This document shows, in pieces, positions 51,731 to 60,126 of a DNA stretch of 64,000 bases. The stretch is from JACDQM01 sp044373315. GTDB taxonomy: Bacteria > Pseudomonadota > Gammaproteobacteria > Burkholderiales > Burkholderiaceae_C. The first letter of the stretch is position 1. Every line of letters starts with the position of its first letter. Below the pieces are notes generated by a model. That model was given only the letters and a program-made list of their open reading frames with translations, ran no database searches and was not told where the DNA came from. The stretch lies in assembly GCF_044373315.1 (NCBI RefSeq), contig NZ_JBILQK010000008.1, positions 12,987-76,986 of the forward strand, in the 5' to 3' direction. The translations under genes and the position numbers were made by a program.

Positions 51731-54490
51731 ATGGCTGCAATCGACAAGGAACGCTGGCAACGCCTGAGCCCCCTGCTGGACGAGCTGCTGGACCTGGCCG
51801 CGCCCGAGCGCGCCGCCCGGCTGGCCGAGTTGCGCACGCAAGACCCGACCCTGGCGGCCGAGCTGCTGCCGCTGCTGGAACAGCAGCAGGCGCTGGAAGG
51901 CTCCAGCTTCCTGGCCGCGCCGCCGCAGCTGCTGGACGAAGTGCTGACCCGCCTGGAACCCGGCCAGCAGATCGGCGCCTACACACTGGAGCGCGAACTG
52001 GGCCGCGGCGGCATGGGCACGGTCTGGCTGGCGCGCCGCACCGATGGCCGCTTCGAGGGCCAGGTGGCCATCAAGCTGCTCAGCAACGGCCTGTTCGGCG
52101 GCAGCCCCGGCGAAGCCGCCCGCTTCGCGCGCGAAGGCCAGATCCTCGCGCGCCTGTCGCATCCGCATATCGCACGCCTGCTCGACGCCGGCCTCACCGA
52201 CCCCACCCGCCAGCCCTATCTGGTGCTGGAGTACGTGGACGGTGCGCCCATCACCCGCTATTGCGAGCAGCAGCAGCTGGGCCTGCAAGCCCGCGTCACG
52301 CTGTTCCTGGACGTGCTGGCCGCCGTGGCCCATGCGCACAACCGCCTGATCCTGCACCGCGACCTCAAGCCCTCCAACATCATGGTGGACCAGGGCGGCG
52401 CGGTGAAGCTGCTGGACTTCGGCATCGCCAAGCTGCTGGGCGACGCCACCCAGGCCGAGCAAGGCGCCGCCGCCACCGAGCTGACGCGCCAGGCCGGCCG
52501 CGCCTTCACGCCGCAATACGCCGCGCCCGAGCAGGTGCAGGGCGGCGACGTGACCACCGCCACCGATGTCTATGCGCTGGGCGTGCTGCTCTATGTGCTG
52601 CTCAGCGGCGCCCACCCCACGCCAGGCCGCACCAAGAGCGGCGAGCAGGCCTCGGCACTGGAGCAGATGCGCGAGCTGGTCGAAGTGGCGCCACGCCGCG
52701 TCTCCGAGCAGGCCGCGCGCAGCGAGCAAGCCGCCGTCAGCGCCAGCGCCCGCCTGCTGCGCGGCGACCTGGACACCATCGTCGCCAAGGCGCTGAAGAA
52801 AACGCCCGCCGAGCGTTATGCCAATGCCGAGGCCCTGGCCCAGGACCTGCGCCGCTGGCTGGCGCACGAGCCCATCAGCGCGCGCCCCGACAGCCGCCTC
52901 TATGTGCTGGGCCGCTTTCTGCGCCGCCACCGCCTGGCCGTGGGCGCCGGCAGCGCCGCCATGCTGGCCATTGCTGCCGGTGCCGGCATCGCGGTGTGGC
53001 AGGCCAAGGAAGCGCAAGAGCAGCGCGTGCAGGCCGAAGGCCTGATCGAGTTCATGCTGGGCGATCTGCGCAAGAAGCTCGACCCCGTGGGCCGGCTCGA
53101 TGTGCTGGACGCGGTGGGCGAGAAGGCCCTGACCTACTACTCAAGGCAAGACCTGGGCCGCAGCGACGCCGACGCCCTGGGCCGCCGCGCCCGCGCCCTG
53201 CACCTGATGGGCGAAATCGCCGAGAAGCGCGGCAAGATGAGCGAAGCCGAGCAGCGCTTCCAGGAGGCCGCCGAAACCACCGCCGAACTGCTGGCCCGCG
53301 ACCCGAAGAACACGCAGCGCCTGTTTGACCATGCGCAGAGCAGCTACTGGGTGGGTTACGCGGCCTGGCGCCAGGGCAAGCGCGAGGTGGCACAGCCGCG
53401 CTTCGAGGACTATCTGCGCCTGGCGCAGGCGCTGGTGCAGCTGGAGCCGGGGAAGGCGGAGTGGCAGATGGAAGTTGCACACGCGGAGGTCAATCTTGGC
53501 GTGCTGCTACTCCGCAGCGGGAACCCAACGCTCTCCATCTTGGCTTTTGACAATGCGCGAGTCATCTGGACCAAGCTCGCGGAAGGCCGCATCGAGGCAC
53601 GGAACCAGCTCGGTCAAACCCTGGGCTGGCTGGCCGAAGCGCAGGAGGCCCTGGGGCAGTTCGACGCCAGTATCGCCAGCCTGCAGGCAAAGATGGATCT
53701 GCTCGCACCGGACAGCCAGCAAGATCGACGCGTTCAGCGACTCGCCGCTGCCACTCAGCTGGCCCTCGGGCGCCTGCTGCTGAACGCAGGTCGCACTGAC
53801 GCGGCACAGGCGGCAACGGCCAAAGCCGAAGCCGGCTTCACTAGCCTGCTCGCGTTGGATCCGGACAACCTGGAACTGATGGAGCGGCTAGCCTTTGTCC
53901 GCGCGCAAAGCGCAGAAGCCGCGCTGAGCCTGCAGCAGGATCAGCAGGCGCAGGCCACCCTAAGAGCGCTGGCTCCGCTGTTGGCACGCCTGCTTGAAGC
54001 CGACGCGAGTAAGCCGGTATGGCGGCTTCAACTGCAAGGGCGGTACCTGGCCGCCCGCTGCCAACTTGCGGCACAGCAAACCTCTCCGGATGCAACGGCA
54101 ACGCGCCAAGCCTTGGGCGCCTTCTTGAGTAACGCCACGGCCGGCAGCACCGCCGACAACAGCCCCGAGGCCAACACCCGCTGGGCCCTCGCCCTGGCCA
54201 GTCTGCGTCTGGGCGATGCTTGGGTTGCAAGGCAGCCCGCGCTGGCCCGAAAGCACTACGAGGCCGTGCTGCTGCAGCTGGCACCGTTGGGCGAGCAGAC
54301 TGGCGACCTGCGCGTGAAATCCTTGCGCGCCCACGCACTGCTGCGCCTTGGCCGCACTCAAGAAGCCCGTGCGCTGGCCGAAAGCCTGGAGGCATCGGCC
54401 TACCGTCATCCCGAATGGCAGGCCGAGCTGGCGCGGCGTCTCGGCGCGGCGCCAGACCAATCCACCCGCCCAACCATCAATTCGCCTTGA
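51731..54490 (+). CDS. Ser/Thr protein kinase with TM helix and TPR-like C-terminal region
   Basis: A 919-residue protein. A short N-terminal helical region (about 1-75) precedes a complete Hanks kinase domain (IGAYTLERELGRGGMGTVWLARR, VAIKLL, LHRDLKPSNIM, LLDFGIAKLL, TPQYAAPEQ, and a Ser/Ala-rich activation region), ending near residue 385. One membrane helix follows (LAVGAGSAAMLAIAAGAGIAVWQ), then about 480 residues of helical repeats resembling TPRs. All catalytic residues are intact. From about base 53460 codon use becomes less GC-extreme, so the extracytoplasmic part may have been shuffled. Partner: the ECF sigma factor just upstream. Confidence 0.93.
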   Translation: MAAIDKERWQRLSPLLDELLDLAAPERAARLAELRTQDPTLAAELLPLLEQQQALEGSSFLAAPPQLLDEVLTRLEPGQQIGAYTLERELGRGGMGTVWLARRTDGRFEGQVAIKLLSNGLFGGSPGEAARFAREGQILARLSHPHIARLLDAGLTDPTRQPYLVLEYVDGAPITRYCEQQQLGLQARVTLFLDVLAAVAHAHNRLILHRDLKPSNIMVDQGGAVKLLDFGIAKLLGDATQAEQGAAATELTRQAGRAFTPQYAAPEQVQGGDVTTATDVYALGVLLYVLLSGAHPTPGRTKSGEQASALEQMRELVEVAPRRVSEQAARSEQAAVSASARLLRGDLDTIVAKALKKTPAERYANAEALAQDLRRWLAHEPISARPDSRLYVLGRFLRRHRLAVGAGSAAMLAIAAGAGIAVWQAKEAQEQRVQAEGLIEFMLGDLRKKLDPVGRLDVLDAVGEKALTYYSRQDLGRSDADALGRRARALHLMGEIAEKRGKMSEAEQRFQEAAETTAELLARDPKNTQRLFDHAQSSYWVGYAAWRQGKREVAQPRFEDYLRLAQALVQLEPGKAEWQMEVAHAEVNLGVLLLRSGNPTLSILAFDNARVIWTKLAEGRIEARNQLGQTLGWLAEAQEALGQFDASIASLQAKMDLLAPDSQQDRRVQRLAAATQLALGRLLLNAGRTDAAQAATAKAEAGFTSLLALDPDNLELMERLAFVRAQSAEAALSLQQDQQAQATLRALAPLLARLLEADASKPVWRLQLQGRYLAARCQLAAQQTSPDATATRQALGAFLSNATAGSTADNSPEANTRWALALASLRLGDAWVARQPALARKHYEAVLLQLAPLGEQTGDLRVKSLRAHALLRLGRTQEARALAESLEASAYRHPEWQAELARRLGAAPDQSTRPTINSP

Positions 54491-54504
54491 GGGAGTACCG
54501 CACC

Positions 54505-54885
54505 ATGCCAAGCAACCAGCCCACCCCGATCCAGAACAATGTCTTCGCCGTTTCCGTGTCCGTCTATGCGCCTGAAGGTGGTGACGCGATGCTGGTGTTC
54601 AATCCCGACCCAGTGCAGCTCACCCCGGTAGCTAACGCGCTGATCGTCTATTACCTGGTGAGCCCCGGCTATTACTTCCCCACCGACGGCTCGGCCCTGG
54701 TGATCAACTGCGACGACCCTGCCGCCGAGTTCCCGATCGCCTGGTACATCAATGCCGCCACCCTCGCGCTGGGCGACTACAACAACAATGCGCAGAGCTA
54801 CAAGTACACGATGAGCGTTATCAATGCACAGACCGGCGCCGTCATCACCACCGACCCGAGCATCGAGAACGATACCCAACGCTGA
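54505..54885 (+). CDS. Small hypothetical protein downstream of the kinase
   Basis: A 126-residue acidic protein beginning MPSNQPTPIQNNVFAVSVSVYAPEGG, with a ribosome site (GAGGGAG) and 14 bases between the kinase stop and its ATG. It is beta-rich and contains few basic residues (VFNPDPVQLTPVANALIVYYLVSPGYYF and LALGDYNNNAQSYKYTMSVI), suggesting a beta-sandwich. It has no signal peptide or membrane segment. It ends VITTDPSIENDTQR. No family was recognised with certainty. Position after the kinase in one operon makes it a likely substrate or effector. Confidence 0.7.
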   Translation: MPSNQPTPIQNNVFAVSVSVYAPEGGDAMLVFNPDPVQLTPVANALIVYYLVSPGYYFPTDGSALVINCDDPAAEFPIAWYINAATLALGDYNNNAQSYKYTMSVINAQTGAVITTDPSIENDTQR

Positions 54886-54994
54886 GGCTGCGACAGGACG
54901 GCGCTGCAGCGCTTCTGCATCGTCTCCTCCACGCACGCTGAACCAGGTTGGGCTTCCGGCCCCGCTTGGCTTTTCATCGCTCTGTTGTGCCAAC

Positions 54995-55020
54995 CAAGGC
55001 CGGCAACAATGCTGGCCTTG
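54995..55020 (+). terminator. Intrinsic-type terminator after the kinase operon (first repeat copy)
   Basis: Stem CAAGGCCGGC / GCTGGCCTTG with an AACAAT loop (one G-T wobble), followed by TCGTTTC. It is the first copy of the duplicated stretch described separately. The 54886-55279 interval otherwise holds only the truncated rhlE copy and the promoter region of the small peptide. Confidence 0.65.
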
Positions 55021-55110
55021 TCGTTTCAGCTTGGCTTAGCCACCGCCCGGCGCCACCCCATGTCCTTCTCCTCCCTCGGCCTGATGCCGGCCCTGGTGCG
55101 CGCCGTCGCC
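54995..55110 (+). repeat. Direct repeat, copy 1 (terminator plus 5' end of rhlE)
   Basis: About 116 bases that match 55446-55562 with roughly 13 differences and one gap, as counted by eye. The block runs from the terminator stem through the first 17 codons of rhlE. The second copy leads into the real helicase gene, so this is the duplicate. Confidence 0.75.
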
Positions 55111-55188
55111 TCGGTAGCGCCACACTGCGCATTTGTTCACACCCCTGCTGGGGTTAGCCCGCGGCGCGTGACACAGTCTGAGGGTTAG
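55060..55188 (+). pseudogene. Truncated duplicate of the rhlE N-terminus
   Basis: An open frame of 42 residues starting MSFSSLGLMPALVRAVAS matches the first 17 codons of rhlE (MSFTSLGLTPPLLRAIAE), then continues into unrelated sequence (VAPHCAFVHTPAG...) and stops. It is what remains at the border of a duplication and is unlikely to be functional. The source copy is at 55512. Confidence 0.65.
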
Positions 55189-55279
55189 GATCGGGCGGCC
55201 TGACCTGGCTTGGCTTCGGCACGTCAGGCGCGATGCCCCTGCATCGCCAACCCAACCTTTGACTTGGAGGACAAAGACC

Positions 55280-55423
55280 ATGACCGAACAAAAGCATTTC
55301 ACCCAGCAAGGCCTGACCCCCAGCGCCGAAGCAGCTGCCAGCGCCGAGATCCGCACCCTCAGCCTCGACGAGGTGCTTGCGGTGGCGGGTGGACCGGTCA
55401 TCGACAACGATCCAGAAAAGTAA
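55280..55423 (+). CDS. 47-residue peptide with double-glycine-type leader (RiPP/bacteriocin-precursor-like)
   Basis: Begins at ATG 55280 after a strong GGAGG site (55265-55269). The sequence is MTEQKHFTQQGLTPSAEA..., then LSLDEVLAVAGG followed by a nine-residue tail PVIDNDPEK. The L-S-x-x-E-V/L-x-x-V-x-G-G pattern is the double-glycine leader used by peptidase-containing ABC exporters and by RiPP precursors. The tail is short, acidic and without Cys, Ser or Thr. No modifying enzyme or exporter gene is adjacent. It lies between the two copies of the duplication, downstream of an ECF/kinase operon. The function is unknown; the gene itself seems real because of its ribosome site and typical composition. 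Confidence 0.6.
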   Translation: MTEQKHFTQQGLTPSAEAAASAEIRTLSLDEVLAVAGGPVIDNDPEK

Positions 55424-55444
55424 GCCGGGCGCCAAGCCCTCCAC

Positions 55445-55472
55445 ACAAGGCCGGCGACAATGCCGGCCTTGT
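55445..55472 (+). terminator. Intrinsic-type terminator before rhlE
   Basis: Perfect stem ACAAGGCCGGC / GCCGGCCTTGT (11 pairs) with a GACAAT loop, followed by CGTTTCTGCTT. It directly follows the small peptide gene, so it may end that transcript. It is the second copy of the repeat. Confidence 0.75.
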
Positions 55473-55562
55473 CGTTTCTGCTTGGCTTAGTCACTGCCCG
55501 GCGCCCACTCCATGTCTTTCACCTCCCTCGGCCTGACGCCGCCCCTGCTGCGCGCCATCGCC
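55446..55562 (+). repeat. Direct repeat, copy 2 (terminator plus 5' end of rhlE)
   Basis: Partner of 54995-55110, about 117 bases. It holds the perfect terminator stem and the true rhlE start. Confidence 0.75.
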
Positions 55563-56783
55563 GAGCAGGGCTTTGAGCTGCCCTCGCCCATCCAGGCCCA
55601 GAGCATTCCCGCCGCCTTGCGCGGCGAGGATGTGCTGGCCTGCGCGCAGACCGGCTCGGGCAAGACGGCGGCCTATGCGCTGCCCATCATGCAGGCGCTG
55701 CTGAGCCAGCCCGCCCAGAAGCCGCCGCGGCGCACCCAAGCCCTGGTGCTGGTGCCCACGCGCGAGCTGGCCATTCAGGTGGGCGAGTTCCTGCGCACGC
55801 TGGCCGATTGCGTGGCCCTGCCGCCCCGGGTGGCGCTGCTGTTCGGCGGCGTGTCCATCAATCCGCAGCTGATGGGCTTGCGCGGCGGCGCCGAGATCGT
55901 GGTGGCCACGCCGGGCCGGCTGCTGGATGTGGTGGAGCACAACGCGCTGTCGCTGGGCAACGTCCAGACCCTGGTGCTGGACGAGGCCGACCGCCTGCTG
56001 GACCTGGGCTTTGCTGAAGAGCTGGCGCGCGTGCTGGCCTTGCTGCCCGCGCAGCGCCAGCAGCTGCTGTTCTCGGCCACTTTTGCACCGGCCGTGCAGG
56101 AGCTGGCGCAGCGCCTGCTGAAGCCTGATGCGCTGCGCATCGCCTTGGACGAGCAGACCGAGGCGGCGCCCGACATCGTGCAACGCGCCATCGCGGTGGA
56201 TGCGCCACAGCGCACCCAGTTGCTGCGCCACTTGATCGTTAGCGAAGCCTGGCCGCAGGTGCTGGTGTTCGTGGCCACGCAATACGCCACCGAGTTGGTG
56301 GCACACAAGCTGGCACGCGTGGGCTTGCGCGCTGCGGCCCTGCATGGCGAGCTGAGCCAGGGCGCGCGCAGCGAGGCGCTGGAAGCCTTCAAGGCGGGCG
56401 AGTTGCAGGTGCTGGTGGCCACCGACCTGGCCGCGCGCGGCCTGCACATCGCGCGGCTGCCGGTGGTCGTCAACTACGACCTGCCGCGCGCCGCGGCCGA
56501 CTACACCCACCGCATCGGCCGCACCGGCCGCGCCGGCGAATCAGGCCTGGCGCTGAGCTTCGTCAGCGCTGCCACCGAGGCGCACTGGCGCCTGATCGAA
56601 AAGCGCTGCGGCCTGCCACGCACCCCGCGCGAGCAGATCGCCGGCTTCGAGCCCACCGAGGTGGCCACGCCCGAGCAAGCGGTGGGCGGCGTGAAGAGCA
56701 CCACGCGCAAGAGCAAGAAGGACAAGCTGCGCGAGGCGCAGGCGGCGGCAGCAGCAGCGGCTGACGCAAAACCCAAGCGCTGA
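55512..56783 (+). CDS. rhlE: DEAD-box RNA helicase, RhlE type
   Basis: A 423-residue helicase. Q motif region FTSLGLTPPLLRAIAEQGFELPSPIQ, Walker A-type AQTGSGKT, PTRELA, VLDEADRLLDLGF (DEAD), SATF, and motifs V/VI ATDLAARGLHIARLP and HRIGRTGRAGE are all intact. The basic C-terminal tail (TTRKSKKDKLREAQAAAAAAADAKPKR) likely binds RNA. RhlE-type helicases assist ribosome assembly and RNA turnover, particularly in the cold. The start ATG at 55512 lies inside the repeat described above. Confidence 0.9.
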   Translation: MSFTSLGLTPPLLRAIAEQGFELPSPIQAQSIPAALRGEDVLACAQTGSGKTAAYALPIMQALLSQPAQKPPRRTQALVLVPTRELAIQVGEFLRTLADCVALPPRVALLFGGVSINPQLMGLRGGAEIVVATPGRLLDVVEHNALSLGNVQTLVLDEADRLLDLGFAEELARVLALLPAQRQQLLFSATFAPAVQELAQRLLKPDALRIALDEQTEAAPDIVQRAIAVDAPQRTQLLRHLIVSEAWPQVLVFVATQYATELVAHKLARVGLRAAALHGELSQGARSEALEAFKAGELQVLVATDLAARGLHIARLPVVVNYDLPRAAADYTHRIGRTGRAGESGLALSFVSAATEAHWRLIEKRCGLPRTPREQIAGFEPTEVATPEQAVGGVKSTTRKSKKDKLREAQAAAAAAADAKPKR

Positions 56784-56815
56784 GCGGCGCGCTCTCGCCA
56801 GCAGGCGCGGCGTTG

Positions 56816-57205
56816 TCAGTCCTTGGCGTTGCCCCAAGGCAGCGAGGCGGCCTTGCGGCCCGCGGTCTTGCGGGTGCGCTGCACCGATTCAAAGGCATCG
56901 CGGGCGCCGGTGCCGATGCTGACGAACAGGCTGACCATATCGCTGACGCTGTAGGCCTCGGCATCGGGGCGGAACTGCTTGACGGCCTGCCCCAGCATCT
57001 CGCGCGAGACGCCGGGATGGGTAGCCACGATCACGAACATGGCGCTGAACAGGTCGGGGTAGATCTCGCACAGCGTGCGGATGCGCTGCAGCGCCTGGGC
57101 CGGCGCTGGACGCGCACCGGGGGCCAGCCACGCGACATCGTCGCCGGGGGCCGCCGCCGCTTCATCATCAGGTGCGGCGGCATCGGAAGGGTTGGCATCG
57201 GACAT
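56816..57205 (-). CDS. Hypothetical protein with acidic N-terminal region
   Basis: A 129-residue protein. Residues about 1-35 are acidic and Ala-rich (SDAAAPDDEAAAAPGDD), and the rest is a helical domain (ALQRIRTLCEIYPDLFSAMFVIVATHPGVSREMLGQAVKQF), ending in a basic KTAGRKAASLPWGNAKD tail. No family was recognised. The ATG at 57203-57205 was chosen over an upstream GTG or ATG extension. Convergent with rhlE. Confidence 0.55.
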   Translation of the reverse strand: MSDANPSDAAAPDDEAAAAPGDDVAWLAPGARPAPAQALQRIRTLCEIYPDLFSAMFVIVATHPGVSREMLGQAVKQFRPDAEAYSVSDMVSLFVSIGTGARDAFESVQRTRKTAGRKAASLPWGNAKD

Positions 57206-57423
57206 CAGCAGCACCCCCACGGCAACAAGGTTGGTCTGACTATATCGGCGGCAACCGCCCGAAGGTGAGCCGTAAGTCGTGAGGGCGGCGCTCTCGTTCT
57301 GTCACCACCGATGACGGCCCAGCCCTTTGCTGCTGCAGCTGATCGGAAGCGGCTGGGGCGGCCCGGCCATGCTGGCTAGAGTGCGACGCATCTTCTTTGG
57401 ACCACCGCCTCAAAGGACAGCCC

Positions 57424-58035
57424 ATGACTGCACGCCTGCTTCAGCACCCGCCCGCCACCTCCGTGCCTGGCGCCCGCACTCGGAGCCAATGGCTGGTGGC
57501 CGCCGCACTCTGTGCCGGCGCGGCTTTGGCCCAAGCGGCCGAGCCGGCCGCCCCGGCGCCCAGCTTCAAGGCCGGCATCGAGGCGCTCGGCCAGGTCAGC
57601 GCGGCCGACCTGGGGCTGCCAATCTTCCCCGGCGCCCGTGTGCAGCGCGACAAGCCCGACAGCTCGGGCCAGGTGGCCCTGGGGCTGTGGGGCGGCTCCA
57701 TGGGCTTCAAGCTGCATGCCGCCAAATACAGCAGCCGCGCACCGATCGAGCAGCTGGCAGCCTTCTACCGCGAAGCCCTGGCCACGCACGGCACGGTGAT
57801 CGACTGCAGCAGCGGCAAGCCGGTCGCGCTGCCCTCCTCTGCCGCATCGGCACCCAGCGACAGCAGCGCGCTGAGCTGCGACAACAAGAAGCCCTCGGTG
57901 CCGGGCGAAGTGATCTACAAGGTGGGCAGCGCCAAGAACTTCCGCCTGGTGGCGCTGCAGCCTCAGCAGGGCAGCAACAGCAGCAGCGGCGGGGTGAACT
58001 TCCAGCTGGTGCGGATGCAGAGCCAGGGGCTTTGA
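57424..58035 (+). CDS. Exported hypothetical protein
   Basis: A 203-residue protein with a signal (QWLVAAALCAGAALAQA) and a mature part that contains LGLPIFPGARVQRDKPDSSGQVALGLWGGSMGFKLHAAKYSSRAPIEQLAAFYREALATHG, a layout seen in small periplasmic proteins of Burkholderiales that carry a single PASTA- or DUF-like domain. Two cysteines (DCSSGK and LSCDNK) may pair. The start ATG at 57424 lies after an AAAGGACAG ribosome site. Function unknown. Confidence 0.6.
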   Translation: MTARLLQHPPATSVPGARTRSQWLVAAALCAGAALAQAAEPAAPAPSFKAGIEALGQVSAADLGLPIFPGARVQRDKPDSSGQVALGLWGGSMGFKLHAAKYSSRAPIEQLAAFYREALATHGTVIDCSSGKPVALPSSAASAPSDSSALSCDNKKPSVPGEVIYKVGSAKNFRLVALQPQQGSNSSSGGVNFQLVRMQSQGL

Positions 58036-58048
58036 AGCGGCTGCAGCT

Positions 58049-58411
58049 TCAGCGCTTGCGCGGCGCCAGCACCTGGGTGTCGGCAAAGCCGTCGGCCGGC
58101 AGCCCGGGCTTGGGCTCGGCGCCCAGCACCGGCAGCATCACCTCGGGTGGCGCCTGCACCTCGACGCGCGGGCCCTGCGGCCGGCTGGCATGGCGCAGAT
58201 CGCCCAGTTCCTTTTGCAAGGCCTCGATCTGCTTGCGCGCCTGCGAGGCCTGCTGGGCCGCGAATTCGCGCGCCTTGTCGACCTTGTCCTGCTTTGCTGC
58301 CGCAGCGCGCAGCTGGCGGCCGAACCACCACTGCGCCGCACCCCAGGCCGCGCCTGCCCCGATCACGAAGGCTGCGCTGGCCACCACCGATTGCTGTGCA
58401 TCCAAGATCAT
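58049..58411 (-). CDS. Membrane-anchored coiled-coil hypothetical protein
   Basis: A 120-residue protein. Residues about 8-28 form an N-terminal membrane helix (VVASAAFVIGAGAAWGAAQWWF), then a coiled coil of about 45 residues (QDKVDKAREFAAQQASQARKQIEALQKELGDL) and a Pro-rich tail. No family recognised. Possibly a small inner-membrane scaffold. It is convergent with the exported-protein gene. Confidence 0.6.
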   Translation of the reverse strand: MILDAQQSVVASAAFVIGAGAAWGAAQWWFGRQLRAAAAKQDKVDKAREFAAQQASQARKQIEALQKELGDLRHASRPQGPRVEVQAPPEVMLPVLGAEPKPGLPADGFADTQVLAPRKR

Positions 58412-58519
58412 GACTTGCCGACTCCCGCTGTCATTGGCCTGTGATGCCGACTGTAGCGAGCCACGGCCAAGGGCCCCTACTTCGAACAGGGGACAAGCGC
58501 GCCTGCGGTCGTGCAGCTG

Positions 58520-58990
58520 TTAACGCAACAGGCGCACCGCGGCGATAGCCAGCCAGCCCAGCACGAAGTTCAAGACCATCAGCTTGTGGATCTGGGCCGC
58601 CGCCTGTGCGGCCAGCGGCCACTGCGCGGCTGCCACGGCGCGCTTGAAGCGTCGGAAGCCGGCAAAGAAGATGTGGCCGAAGACCAGCATCATCGCCACG
58701 CCCAACAGGGCCATCACCTGCCAGCCCAGCGGCACGCTGCCGGCACCGCTGGCCTCACGGGTGGCGCGGAACACTTCGGCATACATCTTCGAGCCACTGA
58801 ACAGCAGCAGCGCGACGGACACCCACACCGCGATGAAGAAGCGCTGCCAGATGCGCAGCATCAGCTGCGCCCGCGACGGGCCTTCCAGCAAGGCCTGCAC
58901 CGCCGGGCGCAAGGCCAGCAGCATGAAGGTCATGCCGCCCAGCCAGACGATGGCGGCGACGAGATGGAGCAGTTTCAGCAGTTCGTACAT
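58520..58990 (-). CDS. CopD/copper-resistance-D-like membrane protein
   Basis: A 156-residue protein with four hydrophobic helices: YELLKLLHLVAAIVWLGGMTFMLLALRP, FFIAVWVSVALLLFSG, LGWQVMALLGVAMMLVFGHIFFAGF and MVLNFVLGWLAIAAVRLL. Histidines at the membrane faces (HLVAAIVW, GHIFF and QIHKL) fit the CopD-domain family, where they may bind copper or haem. The start ATG at 58988-58990 gives the usual N-terminus. It is divergent from an EamA transporter. Confidence 0.8.
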   Translation of the reverse strand: MYELLKLLHLVAAIVWLGGMTFMLLALRPAVQALLEGPSRAQLMLRIWQRFFIAVWVSVALLLFSGSKMYAEVFRATREASGAGSVPLGWQVMALLGVAMMLVFGHIFFAGFRRFKRAVAAAQWPLAAQAAAQIHKLMVLNFVLGWLAIAAVRLLR

Positions 58991-59193
58991 GGCGGTCAGC
59001 GGCTGGCTTGTTGGCGAGGGCCCCGATTGTGGCGGCCTGGCAAAGACCTTGCGCGCCGCGGCTCTGCAGGGCGGCGATGCGTTTTGGGCCGGCCGCTGTT
59101 GCAGGCAGCGCAACACGATCTTGCCCAAATGGCGGCTTCCGCGCGCAGCGTCTGCTGTTGATACTGGCCCTGCAGCCAAACGAAAGGCCCCTC

Positions 59194-60093
59194 ATGAAAG
59201 CCGCAGCCTTGAACGCACCCAGTTCGCTGGCCCTGTCCAGCACCCTGGCGTGGCCCGCGCTGTTCATCCTGCTGTGGAGCAGCGGCTATGTCGCCGGCAA
59301 GATCGGACTGCCCTACGCCGGCCCCTTGACCCTGATCTTCATGCGCTTCGGCGTGGCCGCGCTGGTGCTGCTGGCGATCGCCCTGCTGACCCGGGCGCCC
59401 TGGCCGAGCAGCTGGAAGGCGGTACAGCATCTGATGGTGGTCGGCCTCTTCATCCAGGCCTTGCAGTTCTCGGGCCTCTACTTCGGTCTCAGCCACGGGG
59501 TCTCGGCCGGCATTTCGGCGCTGATCGTGGGCTTGATGCCCGTCCTCACAGCGGCCGGGGCGGCGGCGTTCCTGAATGAGCGCATCGGCACACGCCAGGT
59601 GCTCGGTCTGGCCCTCGGGGTGATCGGCGTCGCCATTGCGGTATCGCACAAGCTGTCTCTCGCCGGGGGGCAATGGCTGGGCTATCTGGCTTTAGGCCTG
59701 GCGCTGATCGGCATCACGGTGGGCACGCTGTACCAGAAGAAATTCTGCGTCGGCATGGACTTGCGTACCGGCGGCTTTATCCAGCTGAGCACCGCCGCGG
59801 TGATCGTGGGGCCGCTCGCCTGGTTCAGCGAGCAGCTGCAGGTGACCTGGACCTGGGAACTGGTGGGCGCTTCGCTGTGGCTGAGCCTGGTCAATTCCAT
59901 CGGCGCCGTCAGCGTGCTGTTCATCATGATGCGACGCGGTCAGGCCACCAAAGTGGCCAGCCTGTTCTACCTGGTCCCGGGGGTCACGGCCTTGATGGGC
60001 CTTCTGGTCTTGCACGAGACGCTCACCGCCAGCCAGGCGCTGGGCTTCCTCACCTCGGCCAGTGGCGTCTACCTGAGCACCCGCAGCAAGTAA
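59194..60093 (+). CDS. EamA/DMT-family transporter
   Basis: A 299-residue membrane protein with about ten helices in two EamA repeats (PALFILLWSSGYVAGKIGLPYAGPLTLIFMRFGVAALVLL, then VASLFYLVPGVTALMGLLVLHETLTASQALGFLTSASGVYL). A ribosome site (GAAAGG) precedes the ATG at 59194. Likely exports small metabolites. Third DMT gene in the window; the three are not close copies. Confidence 0.88.
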   Translation: MKAAALNAPSSLALSSTLAWPALFILLWSSGYVAGKIGLPYAGPLTLIFMRFGVAALVLLAIALLTRAPWPSSWKAVQHLMVVGLFIQALQFSGLYFGLSHGVSAGISALIVGLMPVLTAAGAAAFLNERIGTRQVLGLALGVIGVAIAVSHKLSLAGGQWLGYLALGLALIGITVGTLYQKKFCVGMDLRTGGFIQLSTAAVIVGPLAWFSEQLQVTWTWELVGASLWLSLVNSIGAVSVLFIMMRRGQATKVASLFYLVPGVTALMGLLVLHETLTASQALGFLTSASGVYLSTRSK

Positions 60094-60126
60094 GCCCTGC
60101 CCTCAAGCGCCCCCTCACCTCCCCGC

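Noticed and set aside
55060..55188. Short frame with rhlE-like N-terminus as a functional small protein
   Set aside because: It matches only the duplicated 17 codons and then runs into unrelated sequence.
60050..60126. Out-of-frame C-terminal tail of the ABC permease as the true protein end
   Set aside because: The tail is Arg/His/Gly-rich nonsense, and the conserved C-terminal sequence is found in the neighbouring frame, so a frameshift explains it better.
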